Shown: piece after piece, positions 7,934 through 16,700 of the stretch
How the letters are laid out: each line of letters starts with the position of its first letter
How positions within the stretch are numbered: the stretch's first letter is position 1
Source: Clostridium sp.
GTDB lineage: Bacteria; Bacillota; Clostridia; Lachnospirales; Lachnospiraceae
Direction: 5' to 3'
NCBI GenBank assembly: GCA_031275405.1
Contig: JAISOV010000038.1
Span: forward strand, 1-35,671
Length of the DNA stretch: 35,671 nt
Notes under the pieces: model-generated
What the model was told of the DNA's origin: nothing
Seen by the model: only the letters and a program-made list of their open reading frames with translations
Database searches by the model: none
Made by a program: the position numbers and the translations under genes

Positions 7934-9316
7934 CTTCCTCCTCTTTCTGAAATAGATCACGCAGGCGCTGCCGTAGAGCGCGGCGCCTGCGCCGACCTGA
8001 ACCAGTATCATCACCATCGTCTGCGGCAGGCATTTCCCTAATGCCGCCACTGCGGCAAACATCGCAAGCCCAAAAACAAAAAACGCTCTGTTGCCCCAGA
8101 CGGTTTGCAGGATTTCTGTCTTTTCTTGGCAACACACGACCAAGATCAGCAGAATACCGGCATTGGTAAGCGCCGTGGCGGCCACCGCGCCCATTGCCCC
8201 ATAGCGCGGAATCAGCCAGGCGTTCAGCCCTATGTTCCAGACGATGCCTAAGATCCCCGTCCGCCACAGAAGTTTTTCGCGCCCGACCGGCAGGATGTAA
8301 CCGGTCTGCAGGATCATGATAAAAGCAAAGATCAAAATATTCACCGAAAGCCCGGAAAGCAGCGCGCCGCTCTCCGTAAAATCCGCCCCCCAGAAAAGCG
8401 GGGCGAAACGCCTGGCGATGGCCATCGTCCCCAGGCAGGCCGGCACGGCAAAGAGGACAGTGAGTTCACACAGACTGGCAAGTTTTTTCTTCAGTTCATC
8501 CGCGCCGCTTTCTTTCTGCGCCAGCGCCGACATCCTAGGCATGAAAACCCACACGAATCCGGATAGGATCTGCTGTGAGACCAGCCCTTTTTCCGCCGTG
8601 GCATACAGCCCCACCTCGCGCTCCGAGTACATGAGGTTCAGCATGATCTTGTCCGCGTAATGGAAGATGCTCTGCATCAGGAAAGGCACGAAAATCAGGA
8701 AAGCCGGAACCGCGTGGGAAAATGCGTCCCTGACCGGGATTTTTATAAAACTTGCCCGGCCTTTCATGCCCGCAAACAGCGCAAGGTTGCCCGCCAGCGG
8801 AGAAAGCGCCATGATCAGCGCATATTTCCACAGGTCATTTTCATCTTTCACGATCACGAAGACGAAAACGCAGGTCAGCAGCTTCAGCGCGATGCCCCGA
8901 ACCGAAGGCAGCTTAAATTGTTCCAGCCCATAGTAAAACCAGGAACTGTCGCAGCCCGTGGCAAGCAGCGCGATCCCGAACAGCCACACAAGGTTCCGGT
9001 ATCTCGCCGAAAAAAAGGCGAAAGCCGCGTAAGCCGCAACGGCAACCAGCAGATACAGGAATTTCAGGCTGAACACTTCCGAAAACACGCGGTCCAATTT
9101 CTCGCGGTCGCCGCTGCACCTGGCAGTCAGCCTGTTCCCATACAGCCCCAGGCCCAGATCAGCCGCAAGCGCGAAATAACCCTCTATGGCAAAAACATAC
9201 GCATAGATCCCGAGCCTGTCCGCGCCCAGAGTGCGCGTAAGGTATGGGGAAACGATGACGGGCGTAAGCATGGACACCACGGAAAGCAGCGTCTGCCAGG
9301 CGATCTTGCTTTTCAT
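7928..9316 (-). CDS. wzx: Wzx-type polysaccharide flippase
   Basis: 462 residues of mostly hydrophobic sequence, giving roughly 12-14 membrane segments. It matches the polysaccharide biosynthesis (MATE/MOP) flippase family: the start KIAWQTLLSVVSMLTPVIVS, SPYLTRTLGADRLGIYAY, the DLGLGLYGNRL loop and the YADKIMLNLMYSEREVGLYA motif typical of O-antigen/teichoic flippases. It would flip lipid-linked repeat units across the membrane for Wzy polymerisation. Its ATG overlaps the TGA of the preceding gene (ATGA), indicating translational coupling. Confidence 0.92.
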   Translation of the reverse strand: MKSKIAWQTLLSVVSMLTPVIVSPYLTRTLGADRLGIYAYVFAIEGYFALAADLGLGLYGNRLTARCSGDREKLDRVFSEVFSLKFLYLLVAVAAYAAFAFFSARYRNLVWLFGIALLATGCDSSWFYYGLEQFKLPSVRGIALKLLTCVFVFVIVKDENDLWKYALIMALSPLAGNLALFAGMKGRASFIKIPVRDAFSHAVPAFLIFVPFLMQSIFHYADKIMLNLMYSEREVGLYATAEKGLVSQQILSGFVWVFMPRMSALAQKESGADELKKKLASLCELTVLFAVPACLGTMAIARRFAPLFWGADFTESGALLSGLSVNILIFAFIMILQTGYILPVGREKLLWRTGILGIVWNIGLNAWLIPRYGAMGAVAATALTNAGILLILVVCCQEKTEILQTVWGNRAFFVFGLAMFAAVAALGKCLPQTMVMILVQVGAGAALYGSACVIYFRKRRKG

Positions 9317-10353
9317 TCCTTCTCCACCCCGGCTTTCTTCAGCACACGCTCCACGTACTGATCCGCGAATTCATACACGGCACGGTGGGTTTTTGAGTAC
9401 GCGGCGCTTTCGGGACGCTGGGAGAAGATCTTTTCCAGAACCTGCAAAGACACGTACCCGACCCCATAAGCTTTGATCCTGCGGCTGTTCACCGCGCCGG
9501 GAAGGAACGCGGCGAAGCTGCGGAGCTTCCGCAGCAGCACGTGTTCCTGCCCGCGGGTCAGATTCCCGGAGCCTGCCGGAGCCTCGTCCGGTATGCGGTA
9601 TTCGTCCAGTATTTTTTTGTAGAACGTGTCCGCGCCGTTTTTGGTAAGCGGCAGGGCGATCCTCCATGTACATTTGTGCAGATAGCTCCCACTTGTCATC
9701 TCACGCCACCCTTCCTCGGAAGAAGCAGAAGCCAGACGCGCTTGCAGCCTCAGGCACGCGCCCGGCTGATAGGAGCAGATTTTCTCGCTGCCCCAGAGGC
9801 CCAGCCGCAGCATGGCTCTTCTCAAAAGGAGATCCGTTACTAAATATGCAACCGCGTCGTGTTCCGAGTCCCAGTACGCCTCGAGATCTGCAAGGACTTC
9901 TGCGAACAGCTCGTTTCCGGCTTGGCCCGACATAAAAAAGATGGCATACCGGTTCACCAGAGCGCCCCCCCCGCTTCCGTCCGGTTCCTTCCGCCCGGCT
10001 ACGTCCCTCCGCCGTGTGTATTCCAAGGTAAAAAACTCCCTCTCCCACAGGCTGTCCGGCAGATCGGCAGAAAAAAAACAGGTGGCGTCCGCCCACACCC
10101 CGCCATATGTATGCAGAAGCGCAAAGCGGATATAGTCCGCATAATGCTGAACGGACATCAGGCCCTCTTCCAACCTGGCGCGGATGATCCGGGGGACGTC
10201 TATCCAGTCGCCGACGCTCCCGCCATCCAGCACCACGAGGCGTCGGCCGGAAACATGCGCCCTCATGGAGGCAAGACACGCTTTTACGAGCGGCGGCGCG
10301 TTTTCCTCTCCCTGCCGCCAGAATGTAAACAGGTACTGCGGTCTAGCTTTCAT
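9313..10353 (-). CDS. capsular polysaccharide synthesis protein (GT32-like glycosyltransferase)
   Basis: About 346 residues. ATG 10353 lies eight bases after AAGGAG. It starts ARPQYLFTFWRQGEENAPPL. It contains YADYIRFALLHTYGGVWADA, with the WxDA/DxD-type sugar-nucleotide site of the capsular synthesis/DXD-sugar family, then CFFSADLP. A G8 tract (9965-9972) encodes the SGGGAL loop about 128 codons in; at eight the frame is intact. It acts in the cytoplasm on the lipid-linked repeat unit; the sugar is not predictable. It overlaps wzx by 4 bases. Confidence 0.82.
   Translation of the reverse strand: MKARPQYLFTFWRQGEENAPPLVKACLASMRAHVSGRRLVVLDGGSVGDWIDVPRIIRARLEEGLMSVQHYADYIRFALLHTYGGVWADATCFFSADLPDSLWEREFFTLEYTRRRDVAGRKEPDGSGGGALVNRYAIFFMSGQAGNELFAEVLADLEAYWDSEHDAVAYLVTDLLLRRAMLRLGLWGSEKICSYQPGACLRLQARLASASSEEGWREMTSGSYLHKCTWRIALPLTKNGADTFYKKILDEYRIPDEAPAGSGNLTRGQEHVLLRKLRSFAAFLPGAVNSRRIKAYGVGYVSLQVLEKIFSQRPESAAYSKTHRAVYEFADQYVERVLKKAGVEKE
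9965..9972 (-). repeat. G8 homopolymer in coding sequence (frame ON)
   Basis: Eight C on the plus strand, read as GGG GGG GG. A gain or loss of one would truncate the capsular synthesis protein at about one third of its length. Confidence 0.85.
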
Positions 10354-10388
10354 CCCAATGTCTCCTTCCGCAGAAACAGTCCGTCGCC

Positions 10389-11384
10389 CTACTTTTGCCG
10401 CCGGATATTCCGCGACCAAAATAGCAGAATCTCAAAATAAGTTTTCACGTTTTTTGTATATCGCAGCGCAGCTGCCCAGTCGCTCCGCATGATTTCCCCG
10501 CAGGTCTCCAGCGCCTGCCGGAATTCGTCCTGTCTGGCAAGCGCCCGTATCCGGTGGCTCAGACGAAACGCCAGCGTAAAAGCGAACACCCTGTAGTACT
10601 TCCTGTACGCGGCGGCCCTGGGCGAGCCTTCCAGGATCTCTCTGTCCAGCTGAAGCTGCACGAGTTCCGCGTCCACGTGCTTTCCGGTGAAATGCTTCCG
10701 GTCTGTTACCGAATCGTCCCGGATGGTGTAATGATACCGGAAATAGCTGCTCACAACCACTTTCTCCGCGCGAAGCAGGGCTTCAAACGAATACACGCCG
10801 TCGTCGGACAAAGGAACCGGCCGAAACCGCATGTCCCGGACGAGCGCCCACCGAAAAGATTTCCGCACATATCCGCTGATCTTCCGCATGGAACAGAAAT
10901 AAGCCATTGCTTTCGGGCCGGGAAACAGCCTTTCGCCCGGGCGATCCCATCGCCCTTTCCGATCCACGCAGACAATGTCCGCGCCGTATCTTTCATGGCA
11001 GCGCACGAAATACGCCAGATAGTCCGGCTCCACATAGTCATCGCTGTCCACGAAAGTGACGTACCCCCCCCCACTTCCATTTTCTGACAAGTAATCCAGG
11101 GCAACGTTTCTTGATGGCGCCGGGCCGCAGTTCTTGCGGTTTTCCAGGAGCTTTATACGGCTGTCTTTTTGCCCGTATTCTCTCGCAATGCCAGGAGAGC
11201 CGTCTGTGGAAGCGTCGTCCACCAGATAGAGCGAGAAATTCGGGTATGTCTGCGCCAATAAGGAAGCCACACAGTGCCTTAAAGTTCCTTCCGCGTTATA
11301 TACCGGAACCACGACGGAGATAAGCGGCCCTTTTTTGCCCCCAGACAAACCGGACGCGTCTGCCATATGCTTCATATGCTTCAC
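10389..11384 (-). CDS. family-2 glycosyltransferase
   Basis: The best start is GTG 11384, seven bases after GGGAGGA. It lies inside the 3' end of the wzy gene (89-bp overlap). After a short VKHMKHMADASG lead comes the GT-A domain: ISVVVPVYNAEGTLRHCVAS, LYLVDDASTDGS, APSRNVALDYL, and the DxD-like FVDSDDYVEPDYLAYF. A G9 tract (11064-11072) encodes SGGGYV just before that acid motif. At nine the gene is in frame. Length (about 331) is normal for the family. Acceptor and donor are not predictable. Confidence 0.9.
   Translation of the reverse strand: MKHMKHMADASGLSGGKKGPLISVVVPVYNAEGTLRHCVASLLAQTYPNFSLYLVDDASTDGSPGIAREYGQKDSRIKLLENRKNCGPAPSRNVALDYLSENGSGGGYVTFVDSDDYVEPDYLAYFVRCHERYGADIVCVDRKGRWDRPGERLFPGPKAMAYFCSMRKISGYVRKSFRWALVRDMRFRPVPLSDDGVYSFEALLRAEKVVVSSYFRYHYTIRDDSVTDRKHFTGKHVDAELVQLQLDREILEGSPRAAAYRKYYRVFAFTLAFRLSHRIRALARQDEFRQALETCGEIMRSDWAAALRYTKNVKTYFEILLFWSRNIRRQK
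11064..11072 (-). repeat. G9 homopolymer in coding sequence (frame ON)
   Basis: Nine C on the plus strand, about 104 codons into a glycosyltransferase and just upstream of its DSDD motif. Any one-base change would remove the catalytic site from the product. Confidence 0.88.
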
Positions 11385-12564
11385 GGACTGATCCTCCCTT
11401 CCTCGGTCGCTGGCTTGCCAGCAGGAAATAAAACACGAGCCAAAAATAGGTAATGTCATACCAGTGTGACGTGATCATCTGCCCGAACAGGAAAACCACG
11501 GCGCAGAAGCCATAGAAGCTCCTTCTTGCCAGATTCGACAGAAGCCACACCACGGCGGCAAGCCCTACCCAGGAACACTCCATCAGGATCTGGATCATGT
11601 CCATTTCCATCCCTGTGATGGAATAGCCGCCCGTAGAAAACACGTTGTTCCTGATGGAACTGATTCCAAGAGTACCAAGTCCCCGCAGGGAATATCCCGC
11701 TTCCCGCAGCAGGCGCATTCTCCAGGAACGCCCCATCGTAAAGCCGTCCACGCTCTGCCCTGCAAGCCCGGTCAGAAGATCCTGAAACGCGCCCATGCAC
11801 AGGCTGTAATAGAAAGCCACCAGCCCCAGTACCGCGGCGCGAAGCACCCAGATCCATCTGCCTTTGACCCGCAGGTCGGCGAAGCGCGGCATACCCGCGG
11901 CCAGCAGAACCGGAGTGAACAGCACCGCCAGCCTTTTGAAAGCAAGCAGATTAAAAAGAACGGCTACGGCCAGGTCAGCTCTGCTTTTCCGGTTGTAGCA
12001 GAAATACAGGAGAAAAGAGATCGCCATCGGAGAGAACATGTCCGATTCAAAAGGGGACTGTGAATGCAGCCAGTCAATGGAAAAAAGCGCCTGCCTATTC
12101 ACGCTCAGCACCGGGAACACCTTGCAGAACAGATAGACGAGGAACCCGGCATAGAGAAAGACGCGCAGGCTGCTTAAGATTTCACGTTCCTCCAGGGACC
12201 GCGCAACCAGGTACGCCGCCAGAACCGGAAGAATGAATTTCAGCAGGGCGGCGGAGGTGATCAAAAGATTTCCGCCGTTTTTCATCCCCAGATACAGAGA
12301 GCAGAGAGCCAGTATGGCGACCAGTTTCCGCACGGAACGGAACTCGGAATCCAGTTTCCCCCGGTTCCCGGAGCCGCCGCGGTTTTTCCAGACCGCCATC
12401 GCGCAGACCGCGGTCAGCAGGACGAGCGCGGCGTTCTTCAGAACCTTTATATCAGAGCGTGCTTCAAAGAACCTCAGTTCACCGGTCATCGCGTCGGCGA
12501 CCTGAAGAAGGAAGCAGAGGTTCAGGATGACAAGCAGCCATCTACCGTTTGCGTTTCTGGTCAT
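11296..12564 (-). CDS. wzy: Wzy-like polysaccharide polymerase
   Basis: 422 residues. ATG 12564 lies seven bases after GGGAG and overlaps the end of the upstream GT4 gene by 23 bases. It has about ten hydrophobic segments (WLLVILNLCFLLQVADAM, AALVLLTAVCAMAVW, KLVAILALCSLYLGM, later FYGFCAVVFLFGQMITSHWY) and a long extracytoplasmic loop near GQSVDGFTMGRSWRMRLL, as in O-antigen ligase/polymerase proteins. Sequence identity among Wzy proteins is low, so the call rests on topology and position. The last 30 residues are hydrophilic and overlap the next gene. Confidence 0.78.
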   Translation of the reverse strand: MTRNANGRWLLVILNLCFLLQVADAMTGELRFFEARSDIKVLKNAALVLLTAVCAMAVWKNRGGSGNRGKLDSEFRSVRKLVAILALCSLYLGMKNGGNLLITSAALLKFILPVLAAYLVARSLEEREILSSLRVFLYAGFLVYLFCKVFPVLSVNRQALFSIDWLHSQSPFESDMFSPMAISFLLYFCYNRKSRADLAVAVLFNLLAFKRLAVLFTPVLLAAGMPRFADLRVKGRWIWVLRAAVLGLVAFYYSLCMGAFQDLLTGLAGQSVDGFTMGRSWRMRLLREAGYSLRGLGTLGISSIRNNVFSTGGYSITGMEMDMIQILMECSWVGLAAVVWLLSNLARRSFYGFCAVVFLFGQMITSHWYDITYFWLVFYFLLASQRPRKGGSVREAYEAYGRRVRFVWGQKRAAYLRRGSGI

Positions 12565-13678
12565 GTTCCATCTCCCTATAGAGCCTTTTTAATTTCAGGG
12601 CCGCGCCTCCCGCGTCATAGCCTTTGGCGGCAAGCGCCCCGACAGCCGCCCCGCTTCGGGAGGCCCGGTCCCTGTCCGGCAGGACCTGAAAGTCCGCTAT
12701 TTCCCTCGCCCAGTCCTTTACCCGCAGAGGAAGATAGGTTACGGTTACGGTTACGGTTACGGTTACGGTTTCCACGGCACTGTGCGCCAGGCACATCAGC
12801 CCCGCCGCCTGCGCCTCCAGCAGGGCGGTGCAGAAACCTTCAAACCGTGACGGAAGCGCGAAAAGATCAAAGGCCTGTAAATACTCCGCCGCGTCGCCCA
12901 CGCCCAGGAACCGCACCCTGTCTTCCACGCCGAGATCCCTGGCGCGTTCCCGGAAGCTCCGCGTCATATCGCCTTGACCGAGAAGCCACACTTCAAAATC
13001 CGCTTCCTTTGGGAGCGCGGCGGCAAGGTCTATCAGGAAGCCCTGGTTTTTCTGAAAAGACTGATGCCCCACATGACCGATGACGAGCGTGGAATCAGCC
13101 GCTTCGTGGCGTTCGCGCACGGACTTTCGCATGCCGGGGCAGAACCGGAACCTGTCCAGATCGATACAGTTGGGCAGCACGGAAAAACGGCGCCCGCCGT
13201 TCAGCCACTCCCCCGCCCCCCTCGAACAGGCAAAAGCGTCCGTAAGCAGACGCAGGTAGGCGGCGCGCAGAATCCCCCTGGCGATTTTGCGGGCGATGTT
13301 TGACCTGTTCCCTCCCACCGCCATGATATTATGGGAATGGGCCACGCGCACCGGGATTTTGGCGACCCGCGCAGCAGCCAGCTCCAGCGCCATGGTCTCG
13401 CTGCTGCCGTGGATGTGTACGAGGCAGTAGTTCCCGCTCTTCATAATCCAGTAGATGTCGGTCATGTAAGCCCAGAACTGCTTCCTCCGGGAGCTGACGT
13501 CCAGGATGTGGCAGCCGGACTGCCGCAGGACTGCCGGCAAAGGCGACGGGCGGGCGTCATCGTTTATGACGTCCACCGACCATTCGGCATCCGCAAATCC
13601 ATCCATATACCGGCAGATGTGCGTTCCGATACCGCCAAGTCCAAGGCCGTGGATGGGTATGATCAACAGTTTCCGCAA
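12542..13678 (-). CDS. family-4 glycosyltransferase with a hexanucleotide-encoded Thr-Val repeat
   Basis: 378 residues. TTG 13678 lies seven bases after GGAAAGGAG. The GT-B fold is visible: the donor/acceptor start LLIIPIHGLGLGGIGTHICR, PVRVAHSHNIM, VLPNCIDLDRF, VIGHVGHQSFQKNQGFLIDL, and the C-terminal SRFEGFCTALLEAQAAGLM with the conserved Glu pair. After that motif (HSAVE) the protein runs into five to six Thr-Val pairs encoded by a GGTTAC repeat (12737-12770), where family members have a variable loop. It transfers an unknown sugar to the growing repeat unit. Confidence 0.9.
   Translation of the reverse strand: MRKLLIIPIHGLGLGGIGTHICRYMDGFADAEWSVDVINDDARPSPLPAVLRQSGCHILDVSSRRKQFWAYMTDIYWIMKSGNYCLVHIHGSSETMALELAAARVAKIPVRVAHSHNIMAVGGNRSNIARKIARGILRAAYLRLLTDAFACSRGAGEWLNGGRRFSVLPNCIDLDRFRFCPGMRKSVRERHEAADSTLVIGHVGHQSFQKNQGFLIDLAAALPKEADFEVWLLGQGDMTRSFRERARDLGVEDRVRFLGVGDAAEYLQAFDLFALPSRFEGFCTALLEAQAAGLMCLAHSAVETVTVTVTVTVTYLPLRVKDWAREIADFQVLPDRDRASRSGAAVGALAAKGYDAGGAALKLKRLYREMEHDQKRKR
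12737..12770 (-). repeat. hexanucleotide tandem repeat (GGTTAC, 5.7 units)
   Basis: Five GGTTAC units plus GGTT on the plus strand. They are read on the minus strand as alternating Val and Thr codons. Unit changes keep the frame and alter only the length of the Thr-Val run next to the nucleotide-sugar site. Confidence 0.93.
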
Positions 13679-13741
13679 AGATCCGCTCCTTTCCTGCCTG
13701 TTTCAAGGCCTATCCCATCAAAAAACATGTCGGCGACACAG

Positions 13742-14677
13742 TCACCGTCCGTCAAACGCGCTGGGGATCTCATAGCTGCCCGCCGCTTTCGCCATTCTCC
13801 GGCCGTCTTTCACGCCGGAAAGGATGGCTTTCAGAATCCTGGCCTTTTCGCGGCCTCTCAGAAAAGAAGCGAAATTGAAAAGCAGGAAAAAGCTCAGGTA
13901 TCCTCTGCAATCATAGCTTTCGTAGCCGATACCGCCATATCGCTTGTGCCTTTTGTTCAAGTAAAGCATGTTACGGTTCGTATAATAAACCCTCATCGGG
14001 ACGACCGTCTTCCGATAACACAGCCGGCCGAGCAGGGGAGAACGGAAAAGATCCGCTAAGGATCCAATCAGCTTTCCGCCAACTTTACGCGGTTCGACTA
14101 TTCCGGACTCATGCCCCATCAGCACGCTGTCAACGCGAAGCAGCCTGTACCCCGCATATCGCACGCGTTTCGAGAAATCATGGTCCACAAGGTCTATAAA
14201 CAGGTCTTCGTCATATTTTCCCGCGTGTTCCCACGCCGATACCCGCGTACAGGAACCGCTTGTCACCGCGTAATTCAGCTCGCTCGTGCCTTCTTTCCCG
14301 TGAAACTTCCTGTATCCCCGCCTTTTATCCCAGAGAACCGGACAAAGTATTCCGTTTTTTTCATCGGCGGTATGCTTTGTGTATTCCTCCGCCATATTCG
14401 GCGCAAAGGAAAAATCCTGGTCGAAAGCGACCACCCACTCATACCCGTCCCGTGCTGCCGTCTCCATCACGCGATTCAGCGCGAACGCGATTCCGTGGTT
14501 TTCACCGGTACCCGCATAGGCGCAGCCCAGCCTGCGGAATTCCGCCGACTTTTCCTGTGGAATACCTCCGGGCGTGTTATCAAACAGATATACTTTTGAG
14601 AACACTTTTACAGCCCCTGTGATATTCTCACGCAGCTTTTCGCAGTCCGGGCAATAAAGAATGATCCCGGCACACAA
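13742..14677 (-). CDS. family-2 glycosyltransferase (rhamnosyltransferase-like), best start out of frame through (GACA)7
   Basis: The catalytic part begins CAGIILYCPDCEKLRENITG and contains FDNTPGG, the VVAFDQDFSF acid motif, TSGSC, FIDLVDHDFSKRVRYAGYRL and the HESG segment. These are typical of GT2 rhamnosyltransferase-like enzymes (about 312 residues). In the assembled frame the only start is TTG 14677, with no ribosome site. A well placed start exists just upstream: GGAGGAG (14732-14738), eight bases, then GTG 14723, GTT, ATA and the GACA repeat. That start is in frame only when the repeat number is a multiple of three (6 or 9). With seven units it ends after about 20 further codons. The gene is therefore probably OFF here. 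Confidence 0.85.
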   Translation of the reverse strand: MCAGIILYCPDCEKLRENITGAVKVFSKVYLFDNTPGGIPQEKSAEFRRLGCAYAGTGENHGIAFALNRVMETAARDGYEWVVAFDQDFSFAPNMAEEYTKHTADEKNGILCPVLWDKRRGYRKFHGKEGTSELNYAVTSGSCTRVSAWEHAGKYDEDLFIDLVDHDFSKRVRYAGYRLLRVDSVLMGHESGIVEPRKVGGKLIGSLADLFRSPLLGRLCYRKTVVPMRVYYTNRNMLYLNKRHKRYGGIGYESYDCRGYLSFFLLFNFASFLRGREKARILKAILSGVKDGRRMAKAAGSYEIPSAFDGR

Positions 14678-14682
14678 AGAGG

Positions 14683-15692
<1,010 letters not shown>

Positions 15693-15696
<4 letters not shown>

Positions 15697-16700
15697 TTGC
15701 CCACCCCATATTTTTTTCTTCTTGCCTCCAGCATTTTCACGATCAGATCCGGACAGACCATCATCACCAGCGCCCGGATTTTCTGCCCGGCGCTTACCGG
15801 AGCCAGAAACGCAGAAAATGCCTGCCCTTTTGTTACTTTTTTCGATAACCTGTACAGCTGGGGCGCCTTGTCCTTTGCTTTTGCCAAAGCGATGTAATCA
15901 TAGACGTCGCTGTGCGTGCGCCAGCTGGCGAACCGCCATGCCCTCATGACCTCCGGCGGGCAGCCCTTCAGTTTCCCCTCGATCAGCTTCAATGCCCGGA
16001 GCGCGGACTCCCAGTTTGCCATCCTGAAAACGGTCGTCCCTGAGTTCAGGTTGTCCCTGCGGTAGAAGTACACCCTTTGATCCGAACAGACGACTTTTGA
16101 GGATTTCAAAAAGCAATCGATATTGAAGCAGAATCCCTCGCCGTTATACAGACCCGGATCAAAGCGCAAGCGATGCCGCTCTAACAGGCTTCTCCGAAAC
16201 AGTTTCGCCCATGGCCCGATAGGCAGCCGGTAGCACAGAATGGCTTTTACCGCGTCAGGCCCGCTCATCACTGTTTCGTGCCGACAGCGCTTGCTCCGGC
16301 GGTCAAATGTGGAATACGCCCCGGCGGACACGGAGATGTCGGCGCTGTGCCGCTCCAGGAGAGTCACGTGATGTTCCACACAGTCAGGCAGCAGGGTATC
16401 GTCTCCGTCAACGAACAGGACATACTCGCCCGCCGAGGCATCGACGGCGTTGTTCCTGGCCGCGGAAACGCCCAGGTTTTCCTGGTGGACGACTTTGATC
16501 CGCGGATCAGCCTGTGCCAGATCATCGCAGATCCTGCCCGAACCGTCCGCAGACCCGTCGTCGATCAAAACGATCTCCAGGTTTCCGTAGGTCTGCTTCC
16601 TCACGCTGTCCACGCACTGCCTGAGGAATTTCTCTTGATTGTAGACGGGTACGATCACGGACACGCAGGCCCCTTCCCGGGTCTGTTTCTCCCCCCCCAC
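15693..16700 (-). CDS. family-2 glycosyltransferase, best start out of frame through a G8 tract
   Basis: GT-A domain: CVSVIVPVYNQEKFLRQCVD, VLIDDGSADGS, SAARNNAVDA, FVDGDDTLLPDCVE, then the PWAKLFRRSLLE and YFYRRDN segments common in capsule GT2 enzymes; about 335 residues. The assembled frame starts at GTG 16700 without a spaced ribosome site. The obvious start is ATG 16705, eight bases after AAAGGGAG. With eight G this ATG gives only a 16-residue peptide. With nine G it reads MEWGGEKQTREG into the enzyme. The gene is therefore probably OFF or weak in this assembly. Its 5' end overlaps the pyruvyl transferase frame. Confidence 0.88.

Noticed and set aside
8660..9361. Long plus-strand frame opposite the flippase
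   Set aside because: It is the antisense shadow of wzx; composition (Gln, Arg, Lys rich, no domains) is typical of a shadow frame.
11369..11389. CATATGCTT duplicated near the start of a glycosyltransferase as a frame switch
   Set aside because: Nine-bp unit, two copies only, and frame is kept.
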